From Planctomycetota bacterium (lineage in GTDB: Bacteria > Planctomycetota > UBA1135), in NCBI GenBank assembly GCA_018671175.1, contig JABHIE010000018.1, forward strand, positions 1 through 64,000: 64,000 nt of DNA, read 5' to 3'. Both the position numbers and the translations under genes were made by a program. The notes beneath the pieces were generated by a model. It did no database searches. It worked only from the letters and a program-made list of their open reading frames with translations, and was not told where the DNA came from. How positions within the stretch are numbered: the first letter of the stretch is position 1; each line of letters begins with the position of its first letter. Positions 44,525 to 53,273 of this stretch are shown piece by piece.

Positions 44525-46102
44525 ATGAACATGTTCCCCCTCTCATCGACTCTGTTCGGCGTCGCGGCTCTCATCGTATCGTTGGGTTTTGCATCACCGG
44601 CCGCTGGGCAAGACCTTGGTGCATTGCGCACCTCGCTTGAGTTCAACGGCTGGCAAAAAGACTATAGTCAGCGCAAATCGGCGCAGGCACTTTCCAAAAT
44701 TCACACCGCCGAGGCCATGCAGCTGCGGCTTGATGTCTTCGATGGCGACCACAAAAATTACAAGTGGGTTGGCGTGCGCGATTGGCTTTTTGATGGCTTC
44801 TTGCTTGCCAACAGTTTTGCTGAAAATGAGCTGCTCGCCCAGGCTGCCCAAAACCGAAAAAACCTTGATTTATTGCGCGAATTGGCCCTTCGTGGGCTTT
44901 TGGCTAACAAAGGCAAAGTGCCCGCCAAGCCGCTCCTCGATAAAAAATTCCTAAAGGCGCCTCTGCGTATTCGGCTGGCTTGGCAAGAGTGCTTGGGTGC
45001 TTTGGTCGGCACAAATCGTCTTGACGGTGGCAAAAAAATGACGGCGTCCGCAGCCGAAGCGAGTGCGCGAGAAGTGCTCCTAAAAGCAGGTGCCCCATTT
45101 GCTGGGCATTTGCACTTCAAGACCTTGCAACCCGCCGAGATTGCAGCTATTTCAAAAGCTCTCCTCAAGAGCAAAGACCCACACGACCGCGCGCTTTGCT
45201 TGAGAGTTTTAGGTCGCCACAAAGAGAGCTACGATGCTTTTTTGCAAGCCGCGGGGCCTGCGTTGCGCGGCGACGCACTTGGCCCTTTTGTAGCTGTAGT
45301 CGAAGAGGGCGTCGATGCCCAACTCGCCCCGCTTATCCCCTTACTCATTACGGCCCTAGAAATCCGCACAGCAAATCAGGGCAGTGGGCGACTCATTCGT
45401 GATCTGGCCTCGGCACTTCGTGAGCTTTCTGGTCAGAGTTTTGGTTTGCACCCCGACTCTTGGCGCAATTGGTGGTCTCATGCGGGCAGCGAGTTTCTTG
45501 CCAAGTGGCGGGCTGGCGGCAACCCCGGCACTCAAAAGCACGAAGCCCAAAAAGACGGCACCGTGGCTAAATTATTTGGTCTACCCATCGACAGTCATCG
45601 TATTTACTTTTTGGTCGACGGCTCAGGCTCGATGGTCAAAGACAAAATTGGCGGCAAAACAATTGCCGAAGCCGCAGCTGATGAGCTGGCCGCCTTCCTT
45701 GACGCCCTGCCGAGCGATGCCGAGGCAAATCTCATCTTGGTCGCAAACGAGCCGATCCTCTCTCTGAAAACGCTCAAGCCGCTCACCAAAAAGATCAAAG
45801 CGCAGCTCGTGAGTGATGTGCGCGACTTTCACTACAACTCCGCCTCCGCTCTAGTAGAGGCCCTGCGCTTGGCCCAAAGCGACGCTAGCGTTGACACGAT
45901 TGTTTTAATCGGCGACGGTGGCTCCACACGAGGCATGCATGGCGACTACAACCGCCACATTGTTGCCGAGAATTTCCGTGAACATCTGCGCTCTGGGGTG
46001 CGTCTTCACTGCATCGCGCTCACCCAAAGCAGCCGAAAACAGGGCTTTATGCGGCTGCTCGCTGAGCAAACCTCTGGTAGACTTGTCATACCAGCAAAGT
46101 AA
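44525..46102 (+). CDS. Secreted von Willebrand factor A-domain protein
   Basis: About 525 residues. The N-terminus has a signal peptide (TLFGVAALIVSLGFASPAAG). Roughly 330 helical residues follow, without a recognised motif, then a C-terminal vWA domain starting HRIYFLVDGSGSM, which contains the metal-site D-x-S-x-S, with TIVLIGDGGSTRG later. vWA domains bind other proteins through a metal ion. Alternative starts are ATG 44531 and an unlikely GTG 44504 inside the hairpin. The MBL-fold protein gene starts 23 bases after the stop, so the two are probably co-expressed. Confidence 0.8.
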   Translation: MNMFPLSSTLFGVAALIVSLGFASPAAGQDLGALRTSLEFNGWQKDYSQRKSAQALSKIHTAEAMQLRLDVFDGDHKNYKWVGVRDWLFDGFLLANSFAENELLAQAAQNRKNLDLLRELALRGLLANKGKVPAKPLLDKKFLKAPLRIRLAWQECLGALVGTNRLDGGKKMTASAAEASAREVLLKAGAPFAGHLHFKTLQPAEIAAISKALLKSKDPHDRALCLRVLGRHKESYDAFLQAAGPALRGDALGPFVAVVEEGVDAQLAPLIPLLITALEIRTANQGSGRLIRDLASALRELSGQSFGLHPDSWRNWWSHAGSEFLAKWRAGGNPGTQKHEAQKDGTVAKLFGLPIDSHRIYFLVDGSGSMVKDKIGGKTIAEAAADELAAFLDALPSDAEANLILVANEPILSLKTLKPLTKKIKAQLVSDVRDFHYNSASALVEALRLAQSDASVDTIVLIGDGGSTRGMHGDYNRHIVAENFREHLRSGVRLHCIALTQSSRKQGFMRLLAEQTSGRLVIPAK

Positions 46103-46125
46103 TCCACTTCCCTCCCAACCCCCTC

Positions 46126-47964
46126 TTGCTCAAACTCCTTTCCGCTTTCCTACTCACTGTGCTTGTCAACACAGCGACCGCCCAAAACCTCGAAGTCTGG
46201 TTCCTTGATGTGGGCCAATCTGATGCAACTTTGGTCATTGGGCCTACGGGCAAGACCTTTTTGTTTGATGGCGGCTCCAACGGCGAGGGCAGCGGCATTA
46301 TCGTGCCCAAATTGCGCGCGCTTGGCATCAATCAGCTAGATATCGTTTCGGCAAGCCATTACCACTCCGACCATGTTGGTGGCCTCGACGAAGTCTGGAA
46401 TGCCGGCATCCATGCGACTGTTTGTTATGACCGCGGCGATCAAAGTTGGTACAGCACGGGCAGCTCAACCGATTATCGCAATGCATATTCCTCTGTGCGC
46501 CAGACGGTTACTGCCGGGCAAATTGTCGATTTGGGTGGTGGTGCGACCTTAAAGTGCATTTCTGTTTATGGGCAATTGAGCAATGGGCAGAGCGTCAATA
46601 TCAACAGCTCTTCCCAACACGAAAATTCATGCTCCATCTCCTGGAAGCTGGAATACGGCGATTTTGACATGTGGGTCGGTGGCGACCTGACGGGCGGCGG
46701 CAACAACACCGCTGATGTTGAAACTAAGGCTGGGCAAGCTTGTGGCAATGTTGATGTCTATCAAGTCAATCACCATGCTTCGCGCACTTCGACTAACTAC
46801 AGCTTCGTTTCATCGCTGCAGCCTGAGTTTGTGGTCATCCCTTGTGGCAGCAACAACAGCTACGGCTACCCCAAGCAAGATGTCATGGATCGACTCAACA
46901 AATCATCTCGCGTGATTCCAGTTTGGTCTTTGAGCGATGGCGTGGGCACCGAGGGCTATGTTGATGTCAACGGCCATGTGCATTTGACAAGCGATGGCTC
47001 AACTTACACCGTGACATCAGCCAACGGCACGACCTTCACCTCGCATTGCGATGAGCAAAGTTTGAGCAGTGTTGCGGCGGGCGATGTGGTTGTTGCCGAA
47101 TACATGGCCAACCCAAGCCGCGTTAATGACAGCGAGGGCGAATGGGTCGAAATCTCTGGCGCCCGCGAATCTGAGGCCATCTCCATGCGCAGTTTGAGCA
47201 TGACTGATGCTGGCAGCAACTCCATGGTCTTTGGCGCCACGATTCAACTCGAAGCTGGCGACGAGCTGTTGGTCGGCGCAGATGGCCTTCCGAGCCGTAA
47301 CGGCGGCATCACACCAATCATGGTTTGGCCGACGGGTTCCTTTTCAATGGCTGATTCCACCGATGCCATTCTGCTTAAATATGGGGCCACGACGATTGAT
47401 AGCGTGAATTACACATCTAGCTACCCCGGGGGCAGCGGCATTTCCGCTGAACGCTTAGATTTACTGGGCGATAGCTCAGCGGCCAACTTTACAGCAGCCG
47501 TGAGCACTTATGGCTCTGGCGATAAAGGCACGCCTGGCGATGACAACGATGCTGACACGACCAATTGGTCGGGTGGCGGCCCAACAGACAGCTACATCGA
47601 AATCATTTCGCCGCCCATGCTCGGTCAGCGCCTCGAGATGAATTGGCACATTGCCCGTGGCGAATACGCTGCAGGCGCGATGTATCAAGGCTTCCTCACT
47701 CAGGGCACGACCCCTGGCATCACGCTTAATGGCACGCATATCCCCGCAAACCTTGATACGGCTTATGGTCTAACAAGCGTCATTCCTGGGTGGTCGGGTT
47801 ATGTGCCAGCAAGCGAGCTTGTCGCCGCAAACACAATGATTCCAAACAACAACGCCTATCGCGGGCTGACGGTTTACGGCATCTTTGTCACTTACAAAGT
47901 CATCGCGTTTAGCGGCATAGACATCCGCTCTGTAGCCAGCCCTGTCGCAATGATTATTTGGTAG
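46126..47964 (+). CDS. Secreted metallo-beta-lactamase-fold/lamin-tail protein
   Basis: A 612-residue protein starting at TTG 46126 with a signal peptide (LKLLSAFLLTVLVNTATAQ). Residues ~20-300 are an MBL-fold domain of the ComEC/Rec2 C-terminal type: VWFLDVGQSDATLV, the metal-binding SASHYHSDHVGGLD, VGGDLTGG and VNHHASRTST. Residues ~320-460 match a lamin-tail domain (VVAEYMANPSRVNDSEGEWV, VNYTSSYPGGSGISAERL). A beta-rich tail closes the protein. The combination suggests an extracellular nuclease or phosphodiesterase acting on DNA or another phosphodiester for nutrient scavenging; the enzyme activity is inferred from the fold only. It overlaps the convergent ligase gene by 11 bases. Confidence 0.83.
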   Translation: MLKLLSAFLLTVLVNTATAQNLEVWFLDVGQSDATLVIGPTGKTFLFDGGSNGEGSGIIVPKLRALGINQLDIVSASHYHSDHVGGLDEVWNAGIHATVCYDRGDQSWYSTGSSTDYRNAYSSVRQTVTAGQIVDLGGGATLKCISVYGQLSNGQSVNINSSSQHENSCSISWKLEYGDFDMWVGGDLTGGGNNTADVETKAGQACGNVDVYQVNHHASRTSTNYSFVSSLQPEFVVIPCGSNNSYGYPKQDVMDRLNKSSRVIPVWSLSDGVGTEGYVDVNGHVHLTSDGSTYTVTSANGTTFTSHCDEQSLSSVAAGDVVVAEYMANPSRVNDSEGEWVEISGARESEAISMRSLSMTDAGSNSMVFGATIQLEAGDELLVGADGLPSRNGGITPIMVWPTGSFSMADSTDAILLKYGATTIDSVNYTSSYPGGSGISAERLDLLGDSSAANFTAAVSTYGSGDKGTPGDDNDADTTNWSGGGPTDSYIEIISPPMLGQRLEMNWHIARGEYAAGAMYQGFLTQGTTPGITLNGTHIPANLDTAYGLTSVIPGWSGYVPASELVAANTMIPNNNAYRGLTVYGIFVTYKVIAFSGIDIRSVASPVAMIIW

Positions 47965-50113
47965 CGGGCTTCTCAAGCCGCACTCGACAATCAAGCACGC
48001 ACGACTCTGACGCATCCCATGCTGCCAAAAATGGGTTGAGGTCAAGCTCGACAATCTCAGGGAGGTCAGTCAACATCTGAGACAAACGCAACGAGATCTC
48101 AATCAACTGTTCCCGGTCAACGGGTGGCTTGCCGCGTGCGCCTTCAAGCAACGCCTTTGCGCGGATGCCATCAACCATGACCTCAGCGTTTAGCCTCGAA
48201 AGTGGGTGCAAGCGGAAGACGACATCTTTAAAGACCTCGACATGAATGCCGCCTAAGCCGAATGCTTGCAAGCGGCCATATTGAGGGTCAGGTGCCGCAC
48301 CAAAGAAAGTCTCAATTCCGCCGCTGCGCATGGCTTGCACCATGACTTTCATATTCTTATCAATCTTGTGGAATCGCTTTTTGAGATCGCCGTATGCGGC
48401 TTTTAGATCTTCGGGTGTGCGCAAATCAAGCCGAACACCGCCAAAGTCGCTCTTATGCACCGCCTTTGCAGATTCGATTTTTGCGACCACTGGGTAGCCC
48501 ACTTTCTTGGCAAACTTCAAGGCCTCGTCAAGTGTCAAGACAATGCGTGAAGGCACCATCGGAATGCCATACGAAGTAAACAGCGTTTCCAGCTCAGTGC
48601 CTTTTAGCATGTTGCGACCACGGCTAAGCGCTTGCTCAACGGCGTCGCGCGCTTTCTTTTTATTGACGCGGAATTTCTCAGCCGGGCGATTCGGGCGGCT
48701 GTGCATCTCTTCCAGATCAGCTAGGCCAGCCAACGCAGATACGGCTTCTTCTGGGAATCGATAATTGGGCACACCTGATTCGCGCAATACATCAAGCGCG
48801 GCTTCTTTGCCGAGTCGACCGAGCAAACAAGTGACCACTGGCTTTTTACTGCGATTGGCGTGTTTGGCAAATGCCTGCGCAACCGCTTCTGAATCAATCA
48901 TGGCTGGTGAAACAAAAATCGCAATAACCATGTCGATCTTTTTGTCTGCCAACATGGCGCCAAGCACCTTGTCGTATCGCTTGCCGTCAGCGCTTGCGAT
49001 GAGGTCAACTGGGTTTTTCGCGGAAGCCTCGACAGGAATAACCGCCTCGATTTTTGCCGTTGTCTTTTCAGACAAGTCAACTATTTCAAGACCTTGCGCC
49101 TCGCATGCATCAGTCGCCAAAATCGCAGGGCCGCCAGCGTTTGTCACAATGCCCACGCGCCGACCGCGTGGGAATTTACCGACTTGAGTAACGGCCGCTA
49201 AAGAAAACAACTCTTTCATGCTGTCAACGCGCAAAATACCGCATTGCTGAAGCAACGCGTCGGCCGCGGCCTCTGAGCCAGCAAGTGAACCCGTATGCGA
49301 AATAGCGGCCTGAGCGCCCTTCGCACTACGGCCTGACTTCACGACCAAAACGGGCTTTTTGCGGGTGACACAGCGGGCGGCGTCCATGAAATCGCTGGGG
49401 TTGCCGAAGCTTTCGAGATACATCAAAATCTGATGACAATTCGGGTCGTCGCCCCAATAGCGCAGCAAATCGGCCGGCGAAATATCAATGCGATTGCCGA
49501 CACTCACAAACATATTGATGCCAATGCCAAGCTCATGCGCGTCAGACAAAATTGCCTCGCCGAGCGCACCCGACTGCGACACAAAACACACTCCGCCGAA
49601 ATCAGGACGCGTGCTAGCAAAAGAGGCGTTCATCTGAATGGCCGGCTCCATATTCAAAATACCCATGCAGTTTGGCCCCACAACACGGATGCCATGCTTC
49701 GCGCAAAGTGCCTCAAGCTCAGCCTGAAGCGCCGTGCCTGCCCCGCCGATTTCAGCGAAGCCAGCCGTGATGATGACCAAACCTTTTACGCCCTTGGCCG
49801 CACATTCTTTTACGGAGTCAATGACATATTTTGCAGGAACCACAATGACCGCCAAATCAACAATGCCGGGCACATCTTTGACCGACTTGTAGCAGTGCAT
49901 CGACCGGACGACTTCCGCGCGCGGATTGATCGGGTAAACCGGCCCCGTGTATTGCGCTTTGATGAGATTGTTCAAAATCAAATGCCCAATCTGAGTCGGC
50001 TGGCGCCCCACTCCGATGACCGCAATGCCTCGCGGGCGGAAAACGAAATCAAGCGACTTGCGAAGCGCTTGTGTAGAACAAGTGGAAGTGGTGGTGGTTT
50101 TAGTCGTTGTCAT
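47954..50113 (-). CDS. Acetate--CoA ligase (ADP-forming), fused alpha/beta subunits
   Basis: A 719-residue NDP-forming acyl-CoA synthetase. An N-terminal CoA-binding domain (GIAVIGVGRQPTQIG, VYPINPRAEVV) is followed by the ligase-CoA domain with the phosphohistidine motif (KGAQAAISHTGSLAG, His near residue 270), then a C-terminal ATP-grasp domain (YPVVAKIESAKAVHKSDFGG, ELDLNPFL). It makes ATP from acetyl-CoA or other acyl-CoA, or runs in reverse. No acetyltransferase domain is present, so it is not a Pat-type enzyme. It overlaps lipB by 14 bases, in a unit with lpdA. Confidence 0.92.
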   Translation of the reverse strand: MTTTKTTTTSTCSTQALRKSLDFVFRPRGIAVIGVGRQPTQIGHLILNNLIKAQYTGPVYPINPRAEVVRSMHCYKSVKDVPGIVDLAVIVVPAKYVIDSVKECAAKGVKGLVIITAGFAEIGGAGTALQAELEALCAKHGIRVVGPNCMGILNMEPAIQMNASFASTRPDFGGVCFVSQSGALGEAILSDAHELGIGINMFVSVGNRIDISPADLLRYWGDDPNCHQILMYLESFGNPSDFMDAARCVTRKKPVLVVKSGRSAKGAQAAISHTGSLAGSEAAADALLQQCGILRVDSMKELFSLAAVTQVGKFPRGRRVGIVTNAGGPAILATDACEAQGLEIVDLSEKTTAKIEAVIPVEASAKNPVDLIASADGKRYDKVLGAMLADKKIDMVIAIFVSPAMIDSEAVAQAFAKHANRSKKPVVTCLLGRLGKEAALDVLRESGVPNYRFPEEAVSALAGLADLEEMHSRPNRPAEKFRVNKKKARDAVEQALSRGRNMLKGTELETLFTSYGIPMVPSRIVLTLDEALKFAKKVGYPVVAKIESAKAVHKSDFGGVRLDLRTPEDLKAAYGDLKKRFHKIDKNMKVMVQAMRSGGIETFFGAAPDPQYGRLQAFGLGGIHVEVFKDVVFRLHPLSRLNAEVMVDGIRAKALLEGARGKPPVDREQLIEISLRLSQMLTDLPEIVELDLNPFLAAWDASESCVLDCRVRLEKPATK

Positions 50114-50774
50114 CTTGAAGGGCCTCGCAAAATCTGGCCGCGAGGGTGGCCTTGACGGTGGTTAAATCAGGCGGTGCGCCCAATTCAATAGCCATCGAGG
50201 TCATGATTTCTGAGAATGTGCCGTCGCTCGTAGCAGAGGCGAGGCCGCAGGGGTCAAAACGCCGAAACCAACTCATATCGGTTGCGACATTTAAAGCCGC
50301 CCCGTGATAAGCCACCCAGCGCCGAACGGCTACCCCAATGGACGCAATTTTGCGTTGATTGACCCAGCAGCCCGTGTTTCGTGAATCGGTAGCGCCAAGC
50401 AACCCAAAATCAGCGACCGTGGCCGCAAGCGCGCGCTCAAGTCTGCCGAGATAAGCATGTAAATCACGCGCCTCGCCAAGCAGTCGAATGATGGGGTAGA
50501 CCACCAGCTGCCCAGGGCCGTGAAAAGTGGCCTTGCCCCCACGAGCGACCTTGTAAATCGGGATGGCCAGATCGGCGGCAAAGGCTTCGTCGGCAGGCGT
50601 ACTTGCTCGCCCCAAAGTTAGCACGGGTTCGAATTCAGCCAGCAACAATCGATCCGCAGCTTCAGGGTCGGCGGCTAATTCGGCAAGCACTTCCTCCATG
50701 CGAGTGGTCGCCTCGGCATAAGTCAATCGCCCAAGGTCTTCGACCTCGATCGTGGCGGATCGGCTGAATCGCAT
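50100..50774 (-). CDS. lipB: Octanoyl-[acyl-carrier-protein]:protein octanoyltransferase
   Basis: A 224-residue LipB, moving octanoate from acyl carrier protein onto lipoyl domains. The family motif RGGKATFHGPGQLVVYPI, the catalytic Lys region RKIASIGVAVRRWVAYHG and the catalytic Cys in DPCGL are intact. LipA (lipoyl synthase) is not in the window. Its ATG shares one base with the lpdA stop (TAATG), so lipoamide dehydrogenase and lipoate transfer are co-translated. Cytoplasmic. Confidence 0.96.
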   Translation of the reverse strand: MRFSRSATIEVEDLGRLTYAEATTRMEEVLAELAADPEAADRLLLAEFEPVLTLGRASTPADEAFAADLAIPIYKVARGGKATFHGPGQLVVYPIIRLLGEARDLHAYLGRLERALAATVADFGLLGATDSRNTGCWVNQRKIASIGVAVRRWVAYHGAALNVATDMSWFRRFDPCGLASATSDGTFSEIMTSMAIELGAPPDLTTVKATLAARFCEALQDDND

Positions 50775-52183
50775 TACTTTTTCTTCATCGCATGCGGCGA
50801 CATGCCATGCACATCTTCACAGGATTCAAGGAAGACTTCACTCAGCGTGGGGTGCGGATGGATGGTCAGCGCAATGTCTTCGGCAGTGAGGCCTGCTTCA
50901 ATCGCAACAGCGGCCTCGGCGATCATGTCAGTAACATTGGGGCCGCACATATGGACACCAAGAATGGTGTCGTCTTTAGCATCGGTAATCACTTTTGTGA
51001 GACCGTCTTTTGCCTGCATCGACATTGCGCGGCCGTTGCCTGCAAAGTTAAATCGACCCACTTTTATTTCATGCCCCGCTTCGAGCGCCTCGGCTTCAGT
51101 CAAGCCAACAACCGCAATTTCAGGGTCGGTGAAAATAACGCCCGGGACAACTTTGTAATCCCATTTCACGCCCGGGCTGTTTGCAATCGAACCCGCTGCG
51201 ACCAGGCCTTGTGCAGAACCTTTATGTGCGAGCATCGGGCCTGGCGTGATGTCGCCGATAGCGTAAACATGAGCTGTTTTGGTTTGGCAATGATCGTCAA
51301 CGACCAGGAAGCCGCGCTCGTCTGTCTTTAAACCCGCCGAATCAAGCCCTAAACCGCCTGTACGCGGCCGTCTGCCTACGGTGAGCAAAATGGCGTCGGC
51401 GGCAAAGGTTTTTTCTTTTCCTTTTACTTCGGCTGTTACTTCAACCCCATCGCCTTTAGGCTGCCATGATTTAGCCGCCGACTGAGTGTAGATTTTGATG
51501 CCCGCTTTTTTCGCGCGGCGCTGGACAATTTTGACCAACTCTGGGTCAATGCCAGGCAAGATTTGGTCCATGAATTCGACAATGGTTACGGCCACGCCGA
51601 GGTGCGCGTAAAACATGCCGAGCTCCATCCCGATCACTCCGCCGCCAATCACGAACAAACTTTTTGGCAGCTCTTTTGGCGACAGCGCCTCGGTGCTCGA
51701 CCACACTTTGTCGCTGAACTCAAAACCAGGAATTGGCGTCGGCTCACTGCCCGTCGCCAACACAATGTCGCGCGCCTGAACCGTTTGCTGCGTGCCATCT
51801 TGAGTCGCAACCTCAATCGAATTTGCAGAAGTCAATTGACCACGACCATGCACGACATCAACACCGCGCGACTTAAGCAACGCGCCAATGCCGCCCGTGA
51901 GGCGACCCACGATGCCGTCTTTCCAAGCAATAAGTTTTTCAAGGTCAAGCTCAGGCTCAGCAACGGTAAACCCCATCGCCGCAGCGTTGTGAACACTCTC
52001 AACAAAATGCCCCGCTGAGATCAAAGCCTTGGACGGAATACAGCCCACATTGAGGCAAGTACCGCCGAATGGCCCAGCTTCGATAATGGTGACTTTCTTG
52101 CCTAAATCGGCCGCACGAAGGGCGCAAACATAGCCTGCAGGCCCGGCGCCAAGGATGGCAAGGTCGGTTTGAATCTGACTCAT
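50774..52183 (-). CDS. lpdA: Dihydrolipoyl dehydrogenase
   Basis: A 469-residue flavoprotein disulfide reductase (E3). It has the N-terminal FAD motif AILGAGPAGYVCA, the redox-active disulfide GGTCLNVGCIPSK, the NAD-binding GGGVIGMELG, AIGDITPGPMLAHKG, and the C-terminal active-site His in HPHPTLSEV. It reoxidises dihydrolipoamide of 2-oxoacid dehydrogenases or glycine cleavage. ATG 52183 is preferred over one six codons upstream because a TACAAT hexamer precedes it by exactly six bases. It leads the lpdA-lipB-ligase unit. Confidence 0.97.
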   Translation of the reverse strand: MSQIQTDLAILGAGPAGYVCALRAADLGKKVTIIEAGPFGGTCLNVGCIPSKALISAGHFVESVHNAAAMGFTVAEPELDLEKLIAWKDGIVGRLTGGIGALLKSRGVDVVHGRGQLTSANSIEVATQDGTQQTVQARDIVLATGSEPTPIPGFEFSDKVWSSTEALSPKELPKSLFVIGGGVIGMELGMFYAHLGVAVTIVEFMDQILPGIDPELVKIVQRRAKKAGIKIYTQSAAKSWQPKGDGVEVTAEVKGKEKTFAADAILLTVGRRPRTGGLGLDSAGLKTDERGFLVVDDHCQTKTAHVYAIGDITPGPMLAHKGSAQGLVAAGSIANSPGVKWDYKVVPGVIFTDPEIAVVGLTEAEALEAGHEIKVGRFNFAGNGRAMSMQAKDGLTKVITDAKDDTILGVHMCGPNVTDMIAEAAVAIEAGLTAEDIALTIHPHPTLSEVFLESCEDVHGMSPHAMKKK

Positions 52184-52189
52184 GGGCTT

Positions 52190-52195
52190 ATTGTA
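52190..52195 (-). promoter_or_regulatory. Candidate leaderless -10 (TACAAT) for lpdA
   Basis: On the minus strand TACAAT is followed by six bases and ATG 52183. If transcription starts at the A of the ATG, the upstream ATG at 52201 would not be on the mRNA. Confidence 0.5.
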
Positions 52196-52266
52196 GGACA
52201 CTCAGAAAAATGTTTGTTGCAAGGTTTCTTAAGTGTGGGCTTGCAAATAGCGGGGCATGATTTAAT

Positions 52267-52273
52267 GGAAAGG
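52267..52273 (+). promoter_or_regulatory. Ribosome binding site for the hemerythrin-like gene
   Basis: GGAAAGG lies five bases before ATG 52279. It is one of few purine-rich Shine-Dalgarno-like sites in the window; TTTAAT at 52261-52266 may be the -10, which would leave only a very short leader. Confidence 0.4.
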
Positions 52274-52278
52274 TTCAG

Positions 52279-52824
52279 ATGGAAGACAATCGACCCACCA
52301 CTCCTTCCTTTCAAGATCTCGATTTTGTGCACGAGGCCTTGCTAGAGGAATACCACAAACACCAAGACGCCGTAGTTGACCGCGACTTGGGCAAGGCACG
52401 CGCGCATCTCGACCAATTTGTGTTGTGTCTAAAGGCACATATCCGCGCCGAAGAAGAAGTGCTGTTGCCAATTTATGTCGAGCGCGTGCCTGAACAAGTC
52501 GGCTGCTCCCCTGAATTGCTTTTTAGCGAGCATCGCAAAATGGAACGGCTCCTGCGGCGACTTCAAGACCGCATGGTGCAGATTGAGCAAAAAGGCGAGC
52601 TGAGTTCTCGCGAGGTGGTTTACATCATCGAGGAAGGCCGCATGATGAAAGAAGTGCTTGACCACCATGATCGCCGTGAGCGAGCGGCTTTTTTCCCGCT
52701 TTTAAATGATGCTGTGCCAGACCCCGTTGAGCGCCGACAAATCTGGGAAGAAGCGCGGCAGATCCAACTCGAAGCCGAAGGTTTGCGCGAGACCTTTGAG
52801 CGAATTGATAATCTTCCATCATGA
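52279..52824 (+). CDS. Hemerythrin HHE-domain protein
   Basis: A 181-residue four-helix protein. Candidate iron ligands are spread in the HHE order: VHEALLEEYHKHQDAV, LKAHIRAEEEVLLPIY, SEHRKMERLL and LDHHDRRERAAFFPLL. Such proteins carry a di-iron centre that binds oxygen or nitric oxide, or supports iron-sulfur repair. It is cytoplasmic. The stop overlaps the start of a lipoprotein gene by 4 bases (ATGA). Confidence 0.85.
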   Translation: MEDNRPTTPSFQDLDFVHEALLEEYHKHQDAVVDRDLGKARAHLDQFVLCLKAHIRAEEEVLLPIYVERVPEQVGCSPELLFSEHRKMERLLRRLQDRMVQIEQKGELSSREVVYIIEEGRMMKEVLDHHDRRERAAFFPLLNDAVPDPVERRQIWEEARQIQLEAEGLRETFERIDNLPS

Positions 52825-53273
52825 TTACGCGGCTTAGTTTGTGGCTCTTGGCTGGGCTCCTGCTTTCTTGCCAAGGCACGGGCTACGGCGATTATCAACA
52901 GGCCGTTTTCATCGAGTTCACATTAACTCAAGCCGATGGCTCTGTATTGGCATCGCCCAAGATTATCGCACGCAAAAACCGCAATGCTGAATTAAACATC
53001 ACAGCTGACGATGGCAGTGCCCTTCTCTTTTGGGTTCGTCCAGAGCATCATGCTGGCGGCCCCTTCCAAGGAAAGATGCGTCTGAAAGAAACGACGAGTG
53101 GTGGTCAAAGTTTCGAGCACACTCTTTGGCTTGACCTAAGCTATCGAGGCGAATGGAGTTTTGGAGTGCCGCTGTCAAATGGCCACGCTCAGCTTGAAGT
53201 CACCATGCGATTGCATCCGCAAGCTGAGATGGAAGAAACGCTTGGCTTCCCGCGTTTCCTTTATGCGCAATAG
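52821..53273 (+). CDS. Small lipoprotein
   Basis: A 150-residue protein with a lipoprotein signal (LSLWLLAGLLLSCQG). The mature part is beta-prone (AVFIEFTLTQADGSVLA, HTLWLDLSYRGEWSFGV) and resembles a single beta-sandwich. No family recognised. It is translationally coupled to the hemerythrin-like gene and overlaps the convergent glycosyltransferase gene by 13 bases. Confidence 0.7.
   Translation: MITRLSLWLLAGLLLSCQGTGYGDYQQAVFIEFTLTQADGSVLASPKIIARKNRNAELNITADDGSALLFWVRPEHHAGGPFQGKMRLKETTSGGQSFEHTLWLDLSYRGEWSFGVPLSNGHAQLEVTMRLHPQAEMEETLGFPRFLYAQ

Noticed and set aside
47954-50113. Protein lysine acetyltransferase (Pat-like) partner of the Sir2 domain
   Set aside because: The protein has the CoA-ligase and ATP-grasp domains but no GNAT acetyltransferase domain, and is in a separate unit from the Sir2 fusion.
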